Shown piece after piece: positions 11,496-21,260 of a stretch of DNA of 64,000 nucleotides (positions within the stretch are counted from its first letter, which is position 1; each line of letters opens with the position of its first letter). Origin of the DNA: Candidula unifasciata (lineage: Eukaryota; Mollusca; Gastropoda; Stylommatophora; Geomitridae); contig CAJHNH020000551.1 of NCBI GenBank assembly GCA_905116865.2, forward strand, positions 62,001-126,000. The letters are read 5' to 3'. The position numbers and the translations under genes are program-made. The notes beneath the pieces are model-generated. The model saw only the letters and a list, made by a program, of their open reading frames with translations. It did not search any database and had not been told where the DNA came from.

Positions 11496-12067
11496 AATTT
11501 TACAAGTATATATTACAAACCCTGCCCGGAATGTCATCCATAAAGGAACCAGATGACCTCTGCTCCAGAAGCGGGCGTCCCAAACCACTCAATCACGCGC
11601 ACTCAATCGTCCACGTGTGAAGAACCAATCTAAACTACTTACACTATTCACTCCCCCTCCCCCCCCCACCACTCCTAACTACACCCCCCCCCCCTCCCAG
11701 CCCCACACACACGAAGGGGTAAACAAAGTGAGACCAATCAAGGACCCCGCAGCGCACAGGTGGCTAGCACCAAACACTAACCTGCGACAGATATTCCACA
11801 CACGGACCTAGTTTACCGCAAGCTAGTCCTACCTGAGCTAACCGACTGCTTATCACTGACAGCTTTAGGCACTTCACATTCGCTCTAAAGGAAATCTACA
11901 GAACAGAGGTTCCCAAACTATCCCAAAACAATACGCCTTCGATTTAACCACTTCAAATTACAGAATTTGTAAATAAAATCAGTATCTCAAAACTAATATC
12001 TTCTTCATCTTCTCCGTTCGCCCTCAAAAACATGTTAAAGGGATGTTGTGTTGTGGTTTAGAGACAT
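11496..12067. other. Non-coding with C-rich patches
   Basis: C-rich runs occur near 11650-11700. A single hAT-like end sequence (cagaggttcccaaact) is present near 11904 without a partner. Nothing else is recognised. Confidence 0.4.
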
Positions 12068-13436
12068 GCTTCAAAATCTGCGCTTGTAGAACATACCCCA
12101 TATTAGCAAAATCCGCGCTTGTAGAACTAACATACCCGATATTAGCTAAATCTGCGCTTGTAGAATTAACATACCGATACTAGCTAAATCTGCGCTTGTA
12201 GAACTAACATACCCGATACTAGCTAAATCTGCGCTTGTAGAACGAACATGCCCGTTTTTAGCAAAATCTGCGCTTGTAGAACTAACATACCCGATATTAG
12301 CAAAATCTGCGCTTGTAGAATTAACATATCGATACTATCTAAATCTGCGCTTGTAGAACTAACATACCCGATACTAGCTAAATCTGCGCTTGTAGAACGA
12401 ACATACCCGTTTTTAGCAAAATCTGCGCTTGTAGAACTAACATACCCGTTATTAGTAAAACCCGCGCTTGTAGAACTAACATACCCGACATTAGCCAAAT
12501 CTGCGCTTGTAGAACTAACATAAACGACATTAGCAAAATCTGCGTTTGTAGAACTTACATACCCGATTCTATCAAAATCCACGCTTGTAGAACTAACATA
12601 CCCGTTATTAGCAAAACCTGCGCTTGTAGAACTAACATACCCGATATTAGCTAAATCTGCGCTTGTAGAACTAACACACCGATACTAGCAAAATTCGCGC
12701 TTGTAGAACTAACACACCGATACTAGCAAAATCTGCGCTTGTAGAACTAACATACCGATACTAGCAAAATCTGCGCTTGTAGAACTAACATACCCGTTAT
12801 TAGCAAAACCTGCGCTTGTAGAACTAACATACCCGATATTAGCAAAATCTGCGCTTGTAGAACTAACACACCGATACTAGCAAAACCTGCGCTTGTAGAA
12901 CTAACATACCGATACTAGCAAAATCTGCGTTTGTAGAACTAACATACCGATACTAGCAAAATCTGCGCTTGTAGAACTAACATACCCGATATTAGCAAAA
13001 TCTGCGCTTGTAGAACTAACACACCGATACTAGCAAAATCTGCGCTTGTAGAACTAACATATCCGTTATTAGCAAAACCTGCGCTTGTAGAACTAACATA
13101 CCCGATATTAGCAAAATCTGCGCTTGTAGAACTAACATACCCGATATTAGCAAAATCTGCGCTTGTAGAACTAACATACCCGATACTAGCTAAATCTGCG
13201 CTTGTAGAACTAACATACCCGTTATTAACAGAATCCCCGCTTGTAGAACTAACATACCCGTTATTAGCAAAATCCATGCTTGTAGAACTAACATCCCCGT
13301 TATTAGCAAAATCCACGCTTGTAGAACTAACATACCCGTTATTAGCCAAATCCACGCTTGTAGAACTAACATACCCGTTATTAGCGAAATCCACGCTTGT
13401 AGAACTAACATACCCGATATTAACAAAATCCTAATT
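12068..13436. repeat. Minisatellite, 38-39-bp unit, about 35 copies
   Basis: Units share the core gcgcttgtagaactaacata followed by a variable block (cccgatattagc, ccgatactagc, cccgttattagc). The 39-bp form encodes a 13-residue repeat on the minus strand (STSADFANIGYVS) over more than 100 residues. The 38-bp form breaks the frame, so coding use is unlikely. The right-hand third is dominated by the cccgttatta and ccacgcttg variants, which shows local homogenisation. CRISPR is excluded because no unique spacers exist. Confidence 0.95.
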
Positions 13437-13465
13437 AGTCACTTTTTACAGACTTGTAAATCTAT

Positions 13466-13466
<1 letters not shown>

Positions 13467-13501
<35 letters not shown>
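13467..13501. repeat. Poly-C tract (35 bases)
   Basis: An uninterrupted run of C. Its true length may differ, since homopolymers are error-prone in assemblies. Confidence 0.9.
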
Positions 13502-13502
<1 letters not shown>

Positions 13503-13868
13503 ACGCTGGGTCTATAAATCCCATGATTCGGCTGTCAGTCACATATCCACCTTTAATACACCAGTGACATCCCATCAATGCTCATTTCCTGTACCAGCGA
13601 CTACTAAAAACAGTGACTATCTTTGGCCCTTCTCAAACTGGCGCCAATCGGTTTTAACAACAACAACAATTACAAATTAACCAATTTTAAACTTCAAATG
13701 TGAGCAAACATCATCTAGAACGATGAAAACATTAAAAATATGTGTTAACCTAATAAAAGACTCGACCTAACTTATTCTGAAAGATATATGAAGAAAACAA
13801 ACTCCAGGGTGCAATACAGTCGATGTAATTAAAATATACAGTTGTGACCCTTTGGTGTATAGAAAACA

Positions 13869-13870
<2 letters not shown>
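13502..13870. other. Non-coding, no recognised feature
   Basis: Nothing supported in this interval. Confidence 0.4.
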
Positions 13871-13958
<88 letters not shown>

Positions 13959-14011
13959 GAGAGAGAGAAAGAGTAAGGATGGTAGAGAGCCCGAGAGATA
14001 TATTTAGCGTG

Positions 14012-14064
<53 letters not shown>
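13871..14064. repeat. Two (GA)n microsatellites
   Basis: GA tracts at about 13871-13955 and 14015-14064 flank a short unique segment containing two copies of gagagcccgagaga, which suggests a small duplication. Confidence 0.95.
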
Positions 14065-14065
<1 letters not shown>

Positions 14066-14109
14066 AATTATTAAGGTTTTTCCTCTTACTAACTGCAAAA
14101 CACACGGAC

Positions 14110-14895
14110 ATGATAAAGGACATCACTCAAGAGGTTCTGTGAATAGGGTCAGCTATGAAGAAAATTTAGTATTGTCTGTCCAAAAGCACAGTGAAGATCA
14201 AAATCTGTTCTTGAATTTAAAGAAAATAAAATAATGTCCACAGATAAAACTGGCTGTCACCCAAAAATAACAATAAATGATGAAGAAATTTAGAATGTCA
14301 CAAACTTTAAATATCTAGGCTCTATAATAAACAGCAATGGAGACTGTTTAACAGAAATTAAAAGGAGGATGGCCATAGCAATGCAGAGATTGAACAGCCT
14401 TAAAAGTCTATGGTTAAGCACCAGCTAGGAGATCAAAATTAGAATTTTGAGAACAAGCATCTTCCCTGTAGCTACATGCGGATGTGAGTCGTGGACTATC
14501 TCCCAGTCCCTAAGAAAAAGAATAGGGGCTTTTGAGCTGAAATGCTAAAGAAAGATTCTCAGAATATCTTGAACAAAAAAAGAGGAGAAATACTGACATA
14601 TTGAAAGATCTAAACATCAAAGAAAATTGGCTAATAAACAGCATCCTTTCTCGAAAGCTGAAATATTTTAGTCATATCAAGCGCCACGACGGATTGAAAA
14701 ACATTATAGCAGAAAACATGGTACCAGAAAGGAGGAGCAGGGGCCGAACGAAAACGAAGATGGGCACAGGATATAAGTGACTCCCTGAGTGTGAAAGTAC
14801 ATGAGGCGAGAGAACTGGCGAGAGACCGATTTTCTTTCAGGCAGACTGTGATGAGAGCGACGTACTGCAAAGGACCTGCTACATGATGATGATCA
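14110..14895 (+). mobile_element. LINE reverse-transcriptase relic (family C, longest copy)
   Basis: Conceptual reading in shifting frames gives NFKYLGSIINSNGDCLTEIK (the KYLG motif after the palm), AMQRLNSLKSLW, ILRTSIFPVATCGCESWT, LKDLNIKENWLINSILSRKL and KYFSHIKRHDGLKNIIAENM. This is the thumb and C-terminal region of a non-LTR reverse transcriptase. Internal stops and frameshifts make it dead. It ends in tgctacatgatgatga, the same 3' end as four other copies in the window (29998-30345, 31030-31112, 33325-33572, 47745-48062). Confidence 0.85.
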
Positions 14896-15402
14896 TACGC
14901 TTGTGATAATGCGAGACACGCGTTCATCAGTGATACGAGACGCAAGCACTCTGACGGATACCATACAAGCTACACTGATGGGAACAGAAACACAAACCAC
15001 CTTATGGTCTAGGTGTCTTTTTCCCCCAGCAGATTGGTAGCAGTAGTACATTTACCCCACTAGGACATCACACAAGCGATAAACACCTGATAACACAAAG
15101 TGCCACCATTTGGACGAGGATCACCGGTGGAGAGGTCCTAGAAACCGCGTTCAGCCATTGGGCCATTTTAATGGCCGGGCTATTTTGCGGCCCCTGGCAA
15201 GTGCCAGGGTGGGGCTTCAAAATAACAAAACAAAAAAAAACTGCAATCCCACAAGAGGATGACTTGAGTATGGGAGTGAGGACCTGCTATTTTAAATGTC
15301 GCATGCTAGATGCTTATACCAGAGGGCACATCACAGACACCCGGCTCAACCTTCTAAGAAGTTCTCATTCGAGTATCAAGAAGGGTTACGCCAAACACTA
15401 CC
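14896..15402. other. Non-coding, no recognised feature
   Basis: A short imperfect dyad lies near 15155-15200 (gggccattttaatggcc). No gene is supported. Confidence 0.4.
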
Positions 15403-15660
15403 ATGCTGTTATCTGCAGGTAAGCATACCTTACAGTACTTGTCTTTCAAAAAGAGGCGACATGTAAAATGGGCGTGGTTCCAGTGTTCTTCGACTTTTTT
15501 TTTTAAACACCTGCCGCTGAACAAAACAGGAAATACTTGTATCGCAGCCCCCCTACAGATATGCAAACACAAAAACAAACATAAATAGCAGTTTATTTGT
15601 TAACTCCTATTTCACACAATTACAGTATTCATCTAATGTGACATCTGCTGCTTACAGGTT
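15403..15660. repeat. Dispersed repeat shared with 49540-49720
   Basis: Segments such as cagtttatttgtta and gtgacatctg occur in the same order at 49651-49710. A ccagtgttcttc motif like a hAT terminal repeat lies at about 15480-15491, with related motifs near 16190 and 49547. It may be a non-autonomous DNA transposon, but I cannot define both ends. Confidence 0.5.
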
Positions 15661-15913
15661 AGCAAATGTTATATACGTAGCTAGTGTGTTGTTTCTGATA
15701 CATAAAGCGCTGCAATAAAATAACATCCACTTGATTTAGGAGATGGATAGTCTTTTTCAAGTGATTCAGAAAACTCACACAGTAGTTGCATCTTTTGTTT
15801 GGACACTGACACCAGAAGACACCTCGATCTGCTTTTTTTTTCATGGTTATGAAGTGTGCATGATCTTATATCTTCAAGCATCATTAATCCTTTGCTGACT
15901 TAATCCAAAGATT
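15661..15913. other. Non-coding, no recognised feature
   Basis: Short frames only; nothing supported. Confidence 0.4.
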
Positions 15914-16326
15914 GCCGTTCGGTATGTCCCTATTTTCAGGGAAATAATTATCAAAGCTATTTAACTAGTTTGTGTGATTGAACTGGGTTTCGTGGATTTA
16001 ATCCTCTGCTGACCAACTTCGACGATCGACGAATTTCCGGCCTTATCACCTGGTAACCAACTTCGACGATCGACGAATTTCCGACCATATCCCCTGGTGA
16101 CCAACCTCGATGCTCGACGAATTCGCGACTAGTGGTCTGCCGACCGACGTCCCTACCGATAGTTTTTTAATTTAACTGCATCCGGGACCAGTGTTCTTCA
16201 GCTCATGCGCCGCAACCCACGGGGAAGGGATGGGGGGAACACATCTATGAAACCCAGTTCACCACATAAACTGGTTAAAAACCTTCGACGATTATTTCCC
16301 TGAAATTGTAAGCCGTACTGAACGGC
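15914..16326. mobile_element. Possible MITE-like element with inverted ends and internal tandem repeats
   Basis: The left end gccgttcggtatg...tttcagggaaataat (15914-15950) is repeated in inverse orientation at 16288-16326, with identical blocks gccgttc and tttcagggaaataat. Inside, a 44-bp unit containing accaacttcgacgatcgacg is repeated nearly three times (16011-16135), with a further partial copy next to the right end. No clear target-site duplication is visible. No protein is encoded. Confidence 0.5.
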
Positions 16327-16904
16327 GTGCCTGCTTCTCACCGCTGTGAATGCAGAAGTTGAGGAAAACATGTGTGTTTTGTGTGGTTATTATATCGCAT
16401 TAATTCATGATTCAGCTCAAAGGGAAGGGGGGTCGGGGTGGGGATCCCAATTCACATTAATGATACAATAATCGGAGGCGAAGCATGATAAAGATCCGAG
16501 CTTACGACAGCTTAAAGTAGTAGGAAGATAGAAACTGCAAACAGTTCCTGTTTTTTTACAGTGAAAATTTTTTAGTGACAAGGGTTACAAGACATCAAGA
16601 ATATACAAACAGATATAGGCGAACTTTAGGGAATGACGGTAAAACAGGTGCACTTCCAGCTGCTATTTGTACATTGATTCATAATCTCTTTACTCTTTTA
16701 TCTTGCAGTGTATGTCTTTCCTCTTCTGAGAACTGAACGTACTAACCACTATATCATAGTTAAAGACAACCTTAAAGAGATATCTAGGTGTGGGTTAGTT
16801 CCGTGGCCTCAGTGTGAGGGGTTTAGGGGGGGGGGGGGGAGAGACTTACCTTCCCTACCAAGCATATCGTAATAGTACATGTCGTAATAGTAGACTAATT
16901 AGGA
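16327..16904. other. Non-coding, with a poly-G run
   Basis: A G run of about 13 lies near 16827-16840. Otherwise nothing is recognised. Confidence 0.4.
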
Positions 16905-17100
16905 GCTTCTGACTTCAAAGTCGGGGTGCATCTGCATGAGAGACGAGGAACCAACAGTGTGTATACAAATAAACCAGATCTGTAAAACGGATGTGCATGC
17001 AAAACTACTCACATTCTGGAGTACGACTCAAGTCCAGAAGTGACCAAAAAAAAAACAGAACTTTTCGCCGCAGTTTGAAGCCGGTGAATGCGGAAAAGAA
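16905..17100 (+). repeat. Dispersed repeat R1, copy 1
   Basis: Shares agatctgtaaaacg, gcatgca and agtccagaagtg in order with 42985-43195 (+). The tctgtaaaacggatgtgcat segment also matches 30450-30600 on the opposite strand. No coding potential. The family is not identified. Confidence 0.7.
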
Positions 17101-17120
17101 ATGTTAAAGACATGTAATCA

Positions 17121-17122
<2 letters not shown>

Positions 17123-17189
<67 letters not shown>

Positions 17190-17216
17190 GAGAGGGACAG
17201 AGAGAGAGAGAGAGAC

Positions 17217-17267
<51 letters not shown>
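17123..17267. repeat. (GA)n microsatellite, interrupted
   Basis: About 145 bp of GA with gacagaga interruptions, a few dozen bases beyond the putative 3' splice boundary of the Ser-rich gene. On the minus strand it extends that gene's open frame as an artificial Leu-Ser tail. Confidence 0.95.
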
Positions 17268-17269
<2 letters not shown>

Positions 17270-17329
17270 CACACGAGACCACAAACAAACACCTGCCTGG
17301 TACATGAAGATAGACTGTCCGGCACTTGC

Positions 17330-18427
17330 CTGCTGGACACTTGTCACAAGACGAAGAAGCACCAACAGCTGCATACTCTGGGACTTCGGGTGCTGATACT
17401 GCACGTGGATCTTCGGTTGGGCTGGAGGTGTCCAAAGAATTTAACCCGTGTGATGAGTATGAAGAAAGCGATGAAGACGACGGCGACATCAACAATGGTG
17501 AGTGCTCATTTAGAGTACCCGAATACGCTTTCCGCGAGACTGACCCCGCTGATGCCTGAGATGAAGAGCGAGATGACTGTGACGATGTCGAAGAGACTGA
17601 ACTTAAGGAGGATCTAGGAAACAAATGGCCCAGAGATCTGTTGAAAGCAATTGACGGCATGGCGTCAACAGCTCCCTGTGTTTTGAAGGATGTCACGGAT
17701 TCATCGCACTCGGAAATTACTGAAGTCACTGAGCTTCCAAATGACAAATCCGAGCAGTTAAATCCAAGAGTCAATGGCGAGGACTGTGATCTCGGCAAAG
17801 CTTTCTTTCTTTTGGTTGCAACAAAAGAATTCGGAAATTTAGTCTGAATTTCGGCACTTTCTAACGTAGACGAATCTACTAGGTGTACACCGGCACATTT
17901 CACTTGCGATACACATTGCTTGCATTGGTTATGCAATGACTCAGTGGAAAGTTCTTCGATTATCGTTTGCACATCAGCAAAAGAGTGTACAGTCACCATG
18001 TGAACATCGTCTTTGAAATTAACAGTTTTGGTTTTCGGTTGGCCAGCTTTACAGCCGACACTGATAGCAAACTTGGCGTACACGACCGCACAATACCGCC
18101 ATTAGAAACCGGCAGTGACAACGTTTCAGAGGCGCGGGCACAGAAGCTCTTTGCATTGTCACAATGTGATATGTTGGATGACGTTCCGACCCCTTCAATA
18201 TCCGAAGATGTGGAAGCGCCGACGCCACTGTCTCTTGTTCTAGCAGGAAGTGAGCCCAGTCCTAATGTCTGTTCTGATAAAGACAAGTCCCCATCAGACC
18301 GAGACGTCTTCATGCTGAGAGCGTTGTTGCTGCTGTTGTTGGTACACTGTAAAACAACCATCTCTAACGCCGTACCATTACCCTGAAGTACTACACAGCT
18401 GGACCCGATAGTGCAGACATCGTGGTT
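17330..18427 (-). CDS. Partial coding region of an unrecognised Ser-rich protein, with one frame break
   Basis: Two overlapping minus-strand frames both look coding. The upstream frame (18427 to about 18000) includes LSMKTSRSDGDLSLSEQT and LPARTRDSGVGASTSSDIEG. The downstream frame (from about 18101) includes KTKTVNFKDDVHMVTVHSFA, the cysteine cluster CKQCVSQVKC, RSLGHLFPRSSLSSVSSTSS and AYSGTLNEHSPLLMSP. Both are polar, Ser-rich and free of simple repeats, as in disordered regions of signalling proteins. The frames overlap at 17993-18104, too little for a normal intron, so either a one-base indel (real or assembly) or a small unusual splice joins them. The right limit rests on a possible acceptor (gatactgctag, exon from 18427). 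The left limit rests on a possible GC-type donor, cag/gcaagt, after 17330; a GT site after 17293 is an alternative. DSGVGAS resembles a phosphodegron, but this is weak. I do not recognise the family. Confidence 0.55.
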
Positions 18428-18732
18428 CTAGCAGTATCAGCACACATCGTTTGTATCTCAGTTGGGCACACAGCAGTAATCCCTTCTACACCAAGCTTGC
18501 ACGAATTTCAAGAGTTTATTTCTGCTTGCACATATGAACACAGTTCTAGAAAACCTACAAGTTAAAATACGCTATGCTGTTAAAACGAGGGAATAGGCTT
18601 AATATTATACAAACTACATGCCTAAACAATAACATTCACCTAATATTAACGATAGTTTTTTAACCGATTCTTAACGCGTATCTAGCGCTATCACGGTTCA
18701 CTAATACAAGTCACGGTAAAACATGGAAACAC
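18428..18732. other. Non-coding, no recognised feature
   Basis: Would be intron or upstream flank of the minus-strand Ser-rich gene. Confidence 0.35.
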
Positions 18733-18840
18733 AGCGGCTAGTGTAGCCTGTGGTCTGAATTCAATTCCCCTGAAGGCAGCGTCTGTTCAGTGACCACGTG
18801 AATTCAGCGTCTGCGTGGCCTCATCTCACCAGTACCATAA
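18733..18840 (+). mobile_element. tRNA-like SINE head (fragment)
   Basis: Contains ggctagtgtag and a B-box-like gaattcaattcc. It lies directly before the 52-bp minisatellite. Beyond the array, 20046-20065 holds accattggtctatc, similar to an S2 SINE tail. One SINE may have been split by the array. Confidence 0.4.
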
Positions 18841-18855
18841 ATGTTTATGAGGGCG

Positions 18856-19948
18856 GTTAGGCAGCTGAGGTGGCTCTACATCTGCCAACCAGGACCGCTG
18901 TCTAGAGGTTAGGCAACTGAGGTGGCTCTACATCTGCCAACCAGGACCGCTGTCTAGAGGTTAGGCAACTGAGGTGGCTCTACATCTGCCAACCAGGACC
19001 GCTATCTAGAGGTTAGGCAACTGAGGTGGCTCTACATCTGCCAACCAGGACCGCTATCTAGAGGTTAGGCAACTGAGGTGGCTCTACATCTGCCAACCAG
19101 GACCGCTGTCTAGAGGTTAGGCAACTGAGGTGGCTCTACATCTGCCAACCAGGACCGCTGTCTAGAGGTTAGGCAGCTGAGGTGGCTCTACATCTGCCAA
19201 CCAGGACCGCTATCTAGAGGTTAGGCAACTGAGGTGGCTCTACATCTGCCAACCAGGACCGCTGTCTAGAGGTTAGGCAACTGAGGTGGCTCTACATCTG
19301 CCAACCAGGACCGCTGTCTAGAGGTTAGGCAGCTGAGGTGGCTCTACATCTGCCAACCAGGACCGCGTGCCTAGAGGTTAGGCAACTGAGGTGGCTCTAC
19401 ATCTGCCAACCAGGACCGCTGTCTAGAGGTTAGGCAGCTGAGGTGGCTCTACATCTGCCAACCAGGACCGCTGTCTAGAGGTTAGGCAACTGAGGTGGCT
19501 CTACATCTGCCAACCAGGACCGCTGTCTAGAGGTTAGGCAACTGAGGTGGCTCTACATCTGCCAACCAGGACCGCTGTCTAGAGGTTAGGCAGCTGAGGT
19601 GGCTCTACATCTGCCAACCAGGACCGGTCTAGAGGTTAGGCAGCTGAGGTGGCTCTACATCTGCCAACCAGGACCGCTGTCTAGAGGTTAGGCAACTGAG
19701 GTGGCTCTACATCTGCCAACCAGGACCGCTGTCTAGAGGTTAGGCAACTGAGGTGGCTCTACATCTGCCAACTAGGACCACTGTCTAGAGGTTAGGCAAC
19801 TGAGGTGGCTCTACATCTGCCAACTAGGACCGCTGTCTAGAGGTTAGGCAACTGAGGTGGCTCTACATCTGCCAACTAGGACCGCTGTCTAGAGGTTAGG
19901 CAACTGAGGTGGCTCTACATCTGCCAACCAGGACCGCTGTCTAGAGGC
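18856..19948. repeat. Minisatellite, 52-bp unit, about 21 copies
   Basis: The unit contains gaggtggctctacatctgcc and aaccaggaccgctgtctaga. Copies are nearly identical; variants include ggcaac/ggcagc, ctgtct/ctatct, one unit shortened at 19624 and a cluster of ccaactagg units at the right end. The homogeneity points to recent expansion or ongoing conversion. Confidence 0.95.
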
Positions 19949-20059
19949 TAACTGGGTGTGAATCCTCTGAAAGTGCCTCCTTAACACCTTGAATCAGATG
20001 CATTGAAGTTTAGTTTGCCTGAGCCTCGAAAAATCAGTAAACTAAAGACCATTGGTCTA

Positions 20060-20310
20060 TCGGGAATATGGCGCAAGACCAATTATTTTGTACCTCAATC
20101 CACGCTAGTGATTTGATCAATATCATGCTGGCCAACTTCACTTACCATGATATTTCCTGGTGCCCGTCTTGAGTTGGCAGAGTTGCCTGGGAAGCCTAGA
20201 TAACTTATTTCAAAAATCCGTCCCTAAGCAGAATCAAAAACATTGGGGCTGGCATGCAGGCATCTAGTCACTGCACCACTGCGGCTTCAGAAACTGGTTG
20301 GCGTCTACAG
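20060..20310 (-). mobile_element. S2-like SINE, minus strand, degenerate
   Basis: The minus strand carries a B-box-like tgattctgc segment and a tRNA-like head ending near 20285 (inverse of gcatctagtcactgcaccac), with an S2-like body (inverse of gccaacttcacttacc). Confidence 0.45.
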
Positions 20311-20416
20311 GAGTGGTGAGCACAGTACCATAACTATAGTATGCCACGGGGCTACTCTAAGTCTAATATAGATCACGAGGATATCGCCTTAACAAGTGTT
20401 GACCTAAGTTAACAAT

Positions 20417-20455
20417 GTGTATCCTTTACAGGGCGTTGCAGAATCAACCCCAGCA

Positions 20456-20509
<54 letters not shown>

Positions 20510-20715
20510 TTATTTCAATAGGCAATTTTACGTTCAGTAGTTTGCCACTGCTTTGTGAACGTCAACTCTCGATACTATTGACCCCCCCCCCCCCCCCCCA
20601 AAAAAAAAAAAAAGGCTAGGCTGTCAGCTACTAAATCTCCCGCAGCATGGATCGAACCAAGCATATTGGAATTACAAAGCTATTGCTTCGCAACGACTAA
20701 GCTACAGTCCCAAGT
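20417..20715 (-). mobile_element. tRNA-derived SINE, family S4
   Basis: The minus strand reads gactgtagcttagtcg (A-box region) and then a perfect B box, ggttcgatcc, at about 20650-20660. The body is interrupted by a C/A homopolymer (20581-20613) and a (CT)n tract (20461-20505). The distal segment gtatcctttacaggg is shared with 54625-54885, which is the same family in the same orientation. Confidence 0.65.
20461..20505. repeat. (TC)n microsatellite
   Basis: A pure dinucleotide tract inside the S4 SINE. Confidence 0.95.
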
Positions 20716-20716
20716 A

Positions 20717-21260
20717 CTAGCACAATGAACTTTCTAAGTACCCAGGTGTCTCTATGCCATAATCATCTTGTTTCTCTACTGATTCAGGTGATTGTTCCCA
20801 GAAAGCCTTGACCATATCTGCCGTGTCATATACCAATTCACCACCCAGTGGTGCAGATCCAGCCAATTTATCTATCTGTTCATTACAGACCACGCCGGCA
20901 TGGCCTAGAGAAAAGATCCAAAGTACGCTCACTACCCGTGACCTTACAGGTGAAGCTTGCCACTCTGCTCGAAGCATCCCTGTCTTCACCTTCCTCACCA
21001 TGCTTTCAGAGTCTGTTACAATTACGACATATGTATGCATCTTGTTCTCTAGCCACCGGCAAGCTGCAGTTACCGCCTTCACCTCCATTCTCATGTTGTA
21101 TGTTAGGTTGTCTTGCACTAAAGATTTTCCTTTGGTTTTCGCTACGACCCCCAGGCACTTCTCTTTCCTCTCAACACCGAACCATCTGTTTAGATAAGAT
21201 CACATGACCGTGAATTGTCCTAAATCAACTGATGGACTTCCACCTCTGTAGCAACCGCTG
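20717..21260 (-). mobile_element. RNase H domain of a non-LTR retrotransposon (family D), inactive
   Basis: An open frame to 21118, extendable to about 21195, encodes an RNase H fold: CLGVVAKTKGKSLVQ, MEVKAVTAACRWLE (catalytic Glu), VIVTDSESMVRKV (catalytic Asp), then SLGHAGVVCNEQIDKLAG (the His and last Asp region). The first motif, YTDGS in the related copy at 55775, is replaced by LNRWF, so the first catalytic Asp is lost. The C-terminal extension VYDTADMVKAFWEQSPESVE follows. It is one of the best-preserved frames in the window, but it is only a fragment. Confidence 0.8.

Noticed and set aside
11904..11919. hAT terminal repeat cagaggttcccaaact
   Set aside because: No partner end or 8-bp duplication could be found nearby.
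12068..13436. CRISPR-like regular repeats
   Set aside because: No unique spacers; the whole unit is repeated, and the surrounding sequence is eukaryotic. It is a minisatellite.
17118..17330. Leu-Ser repeat tail of the Ser-rich protein
   Set aside because: The tail is the GA microsatellite read on the minus strand; the exon most likely ends before it.
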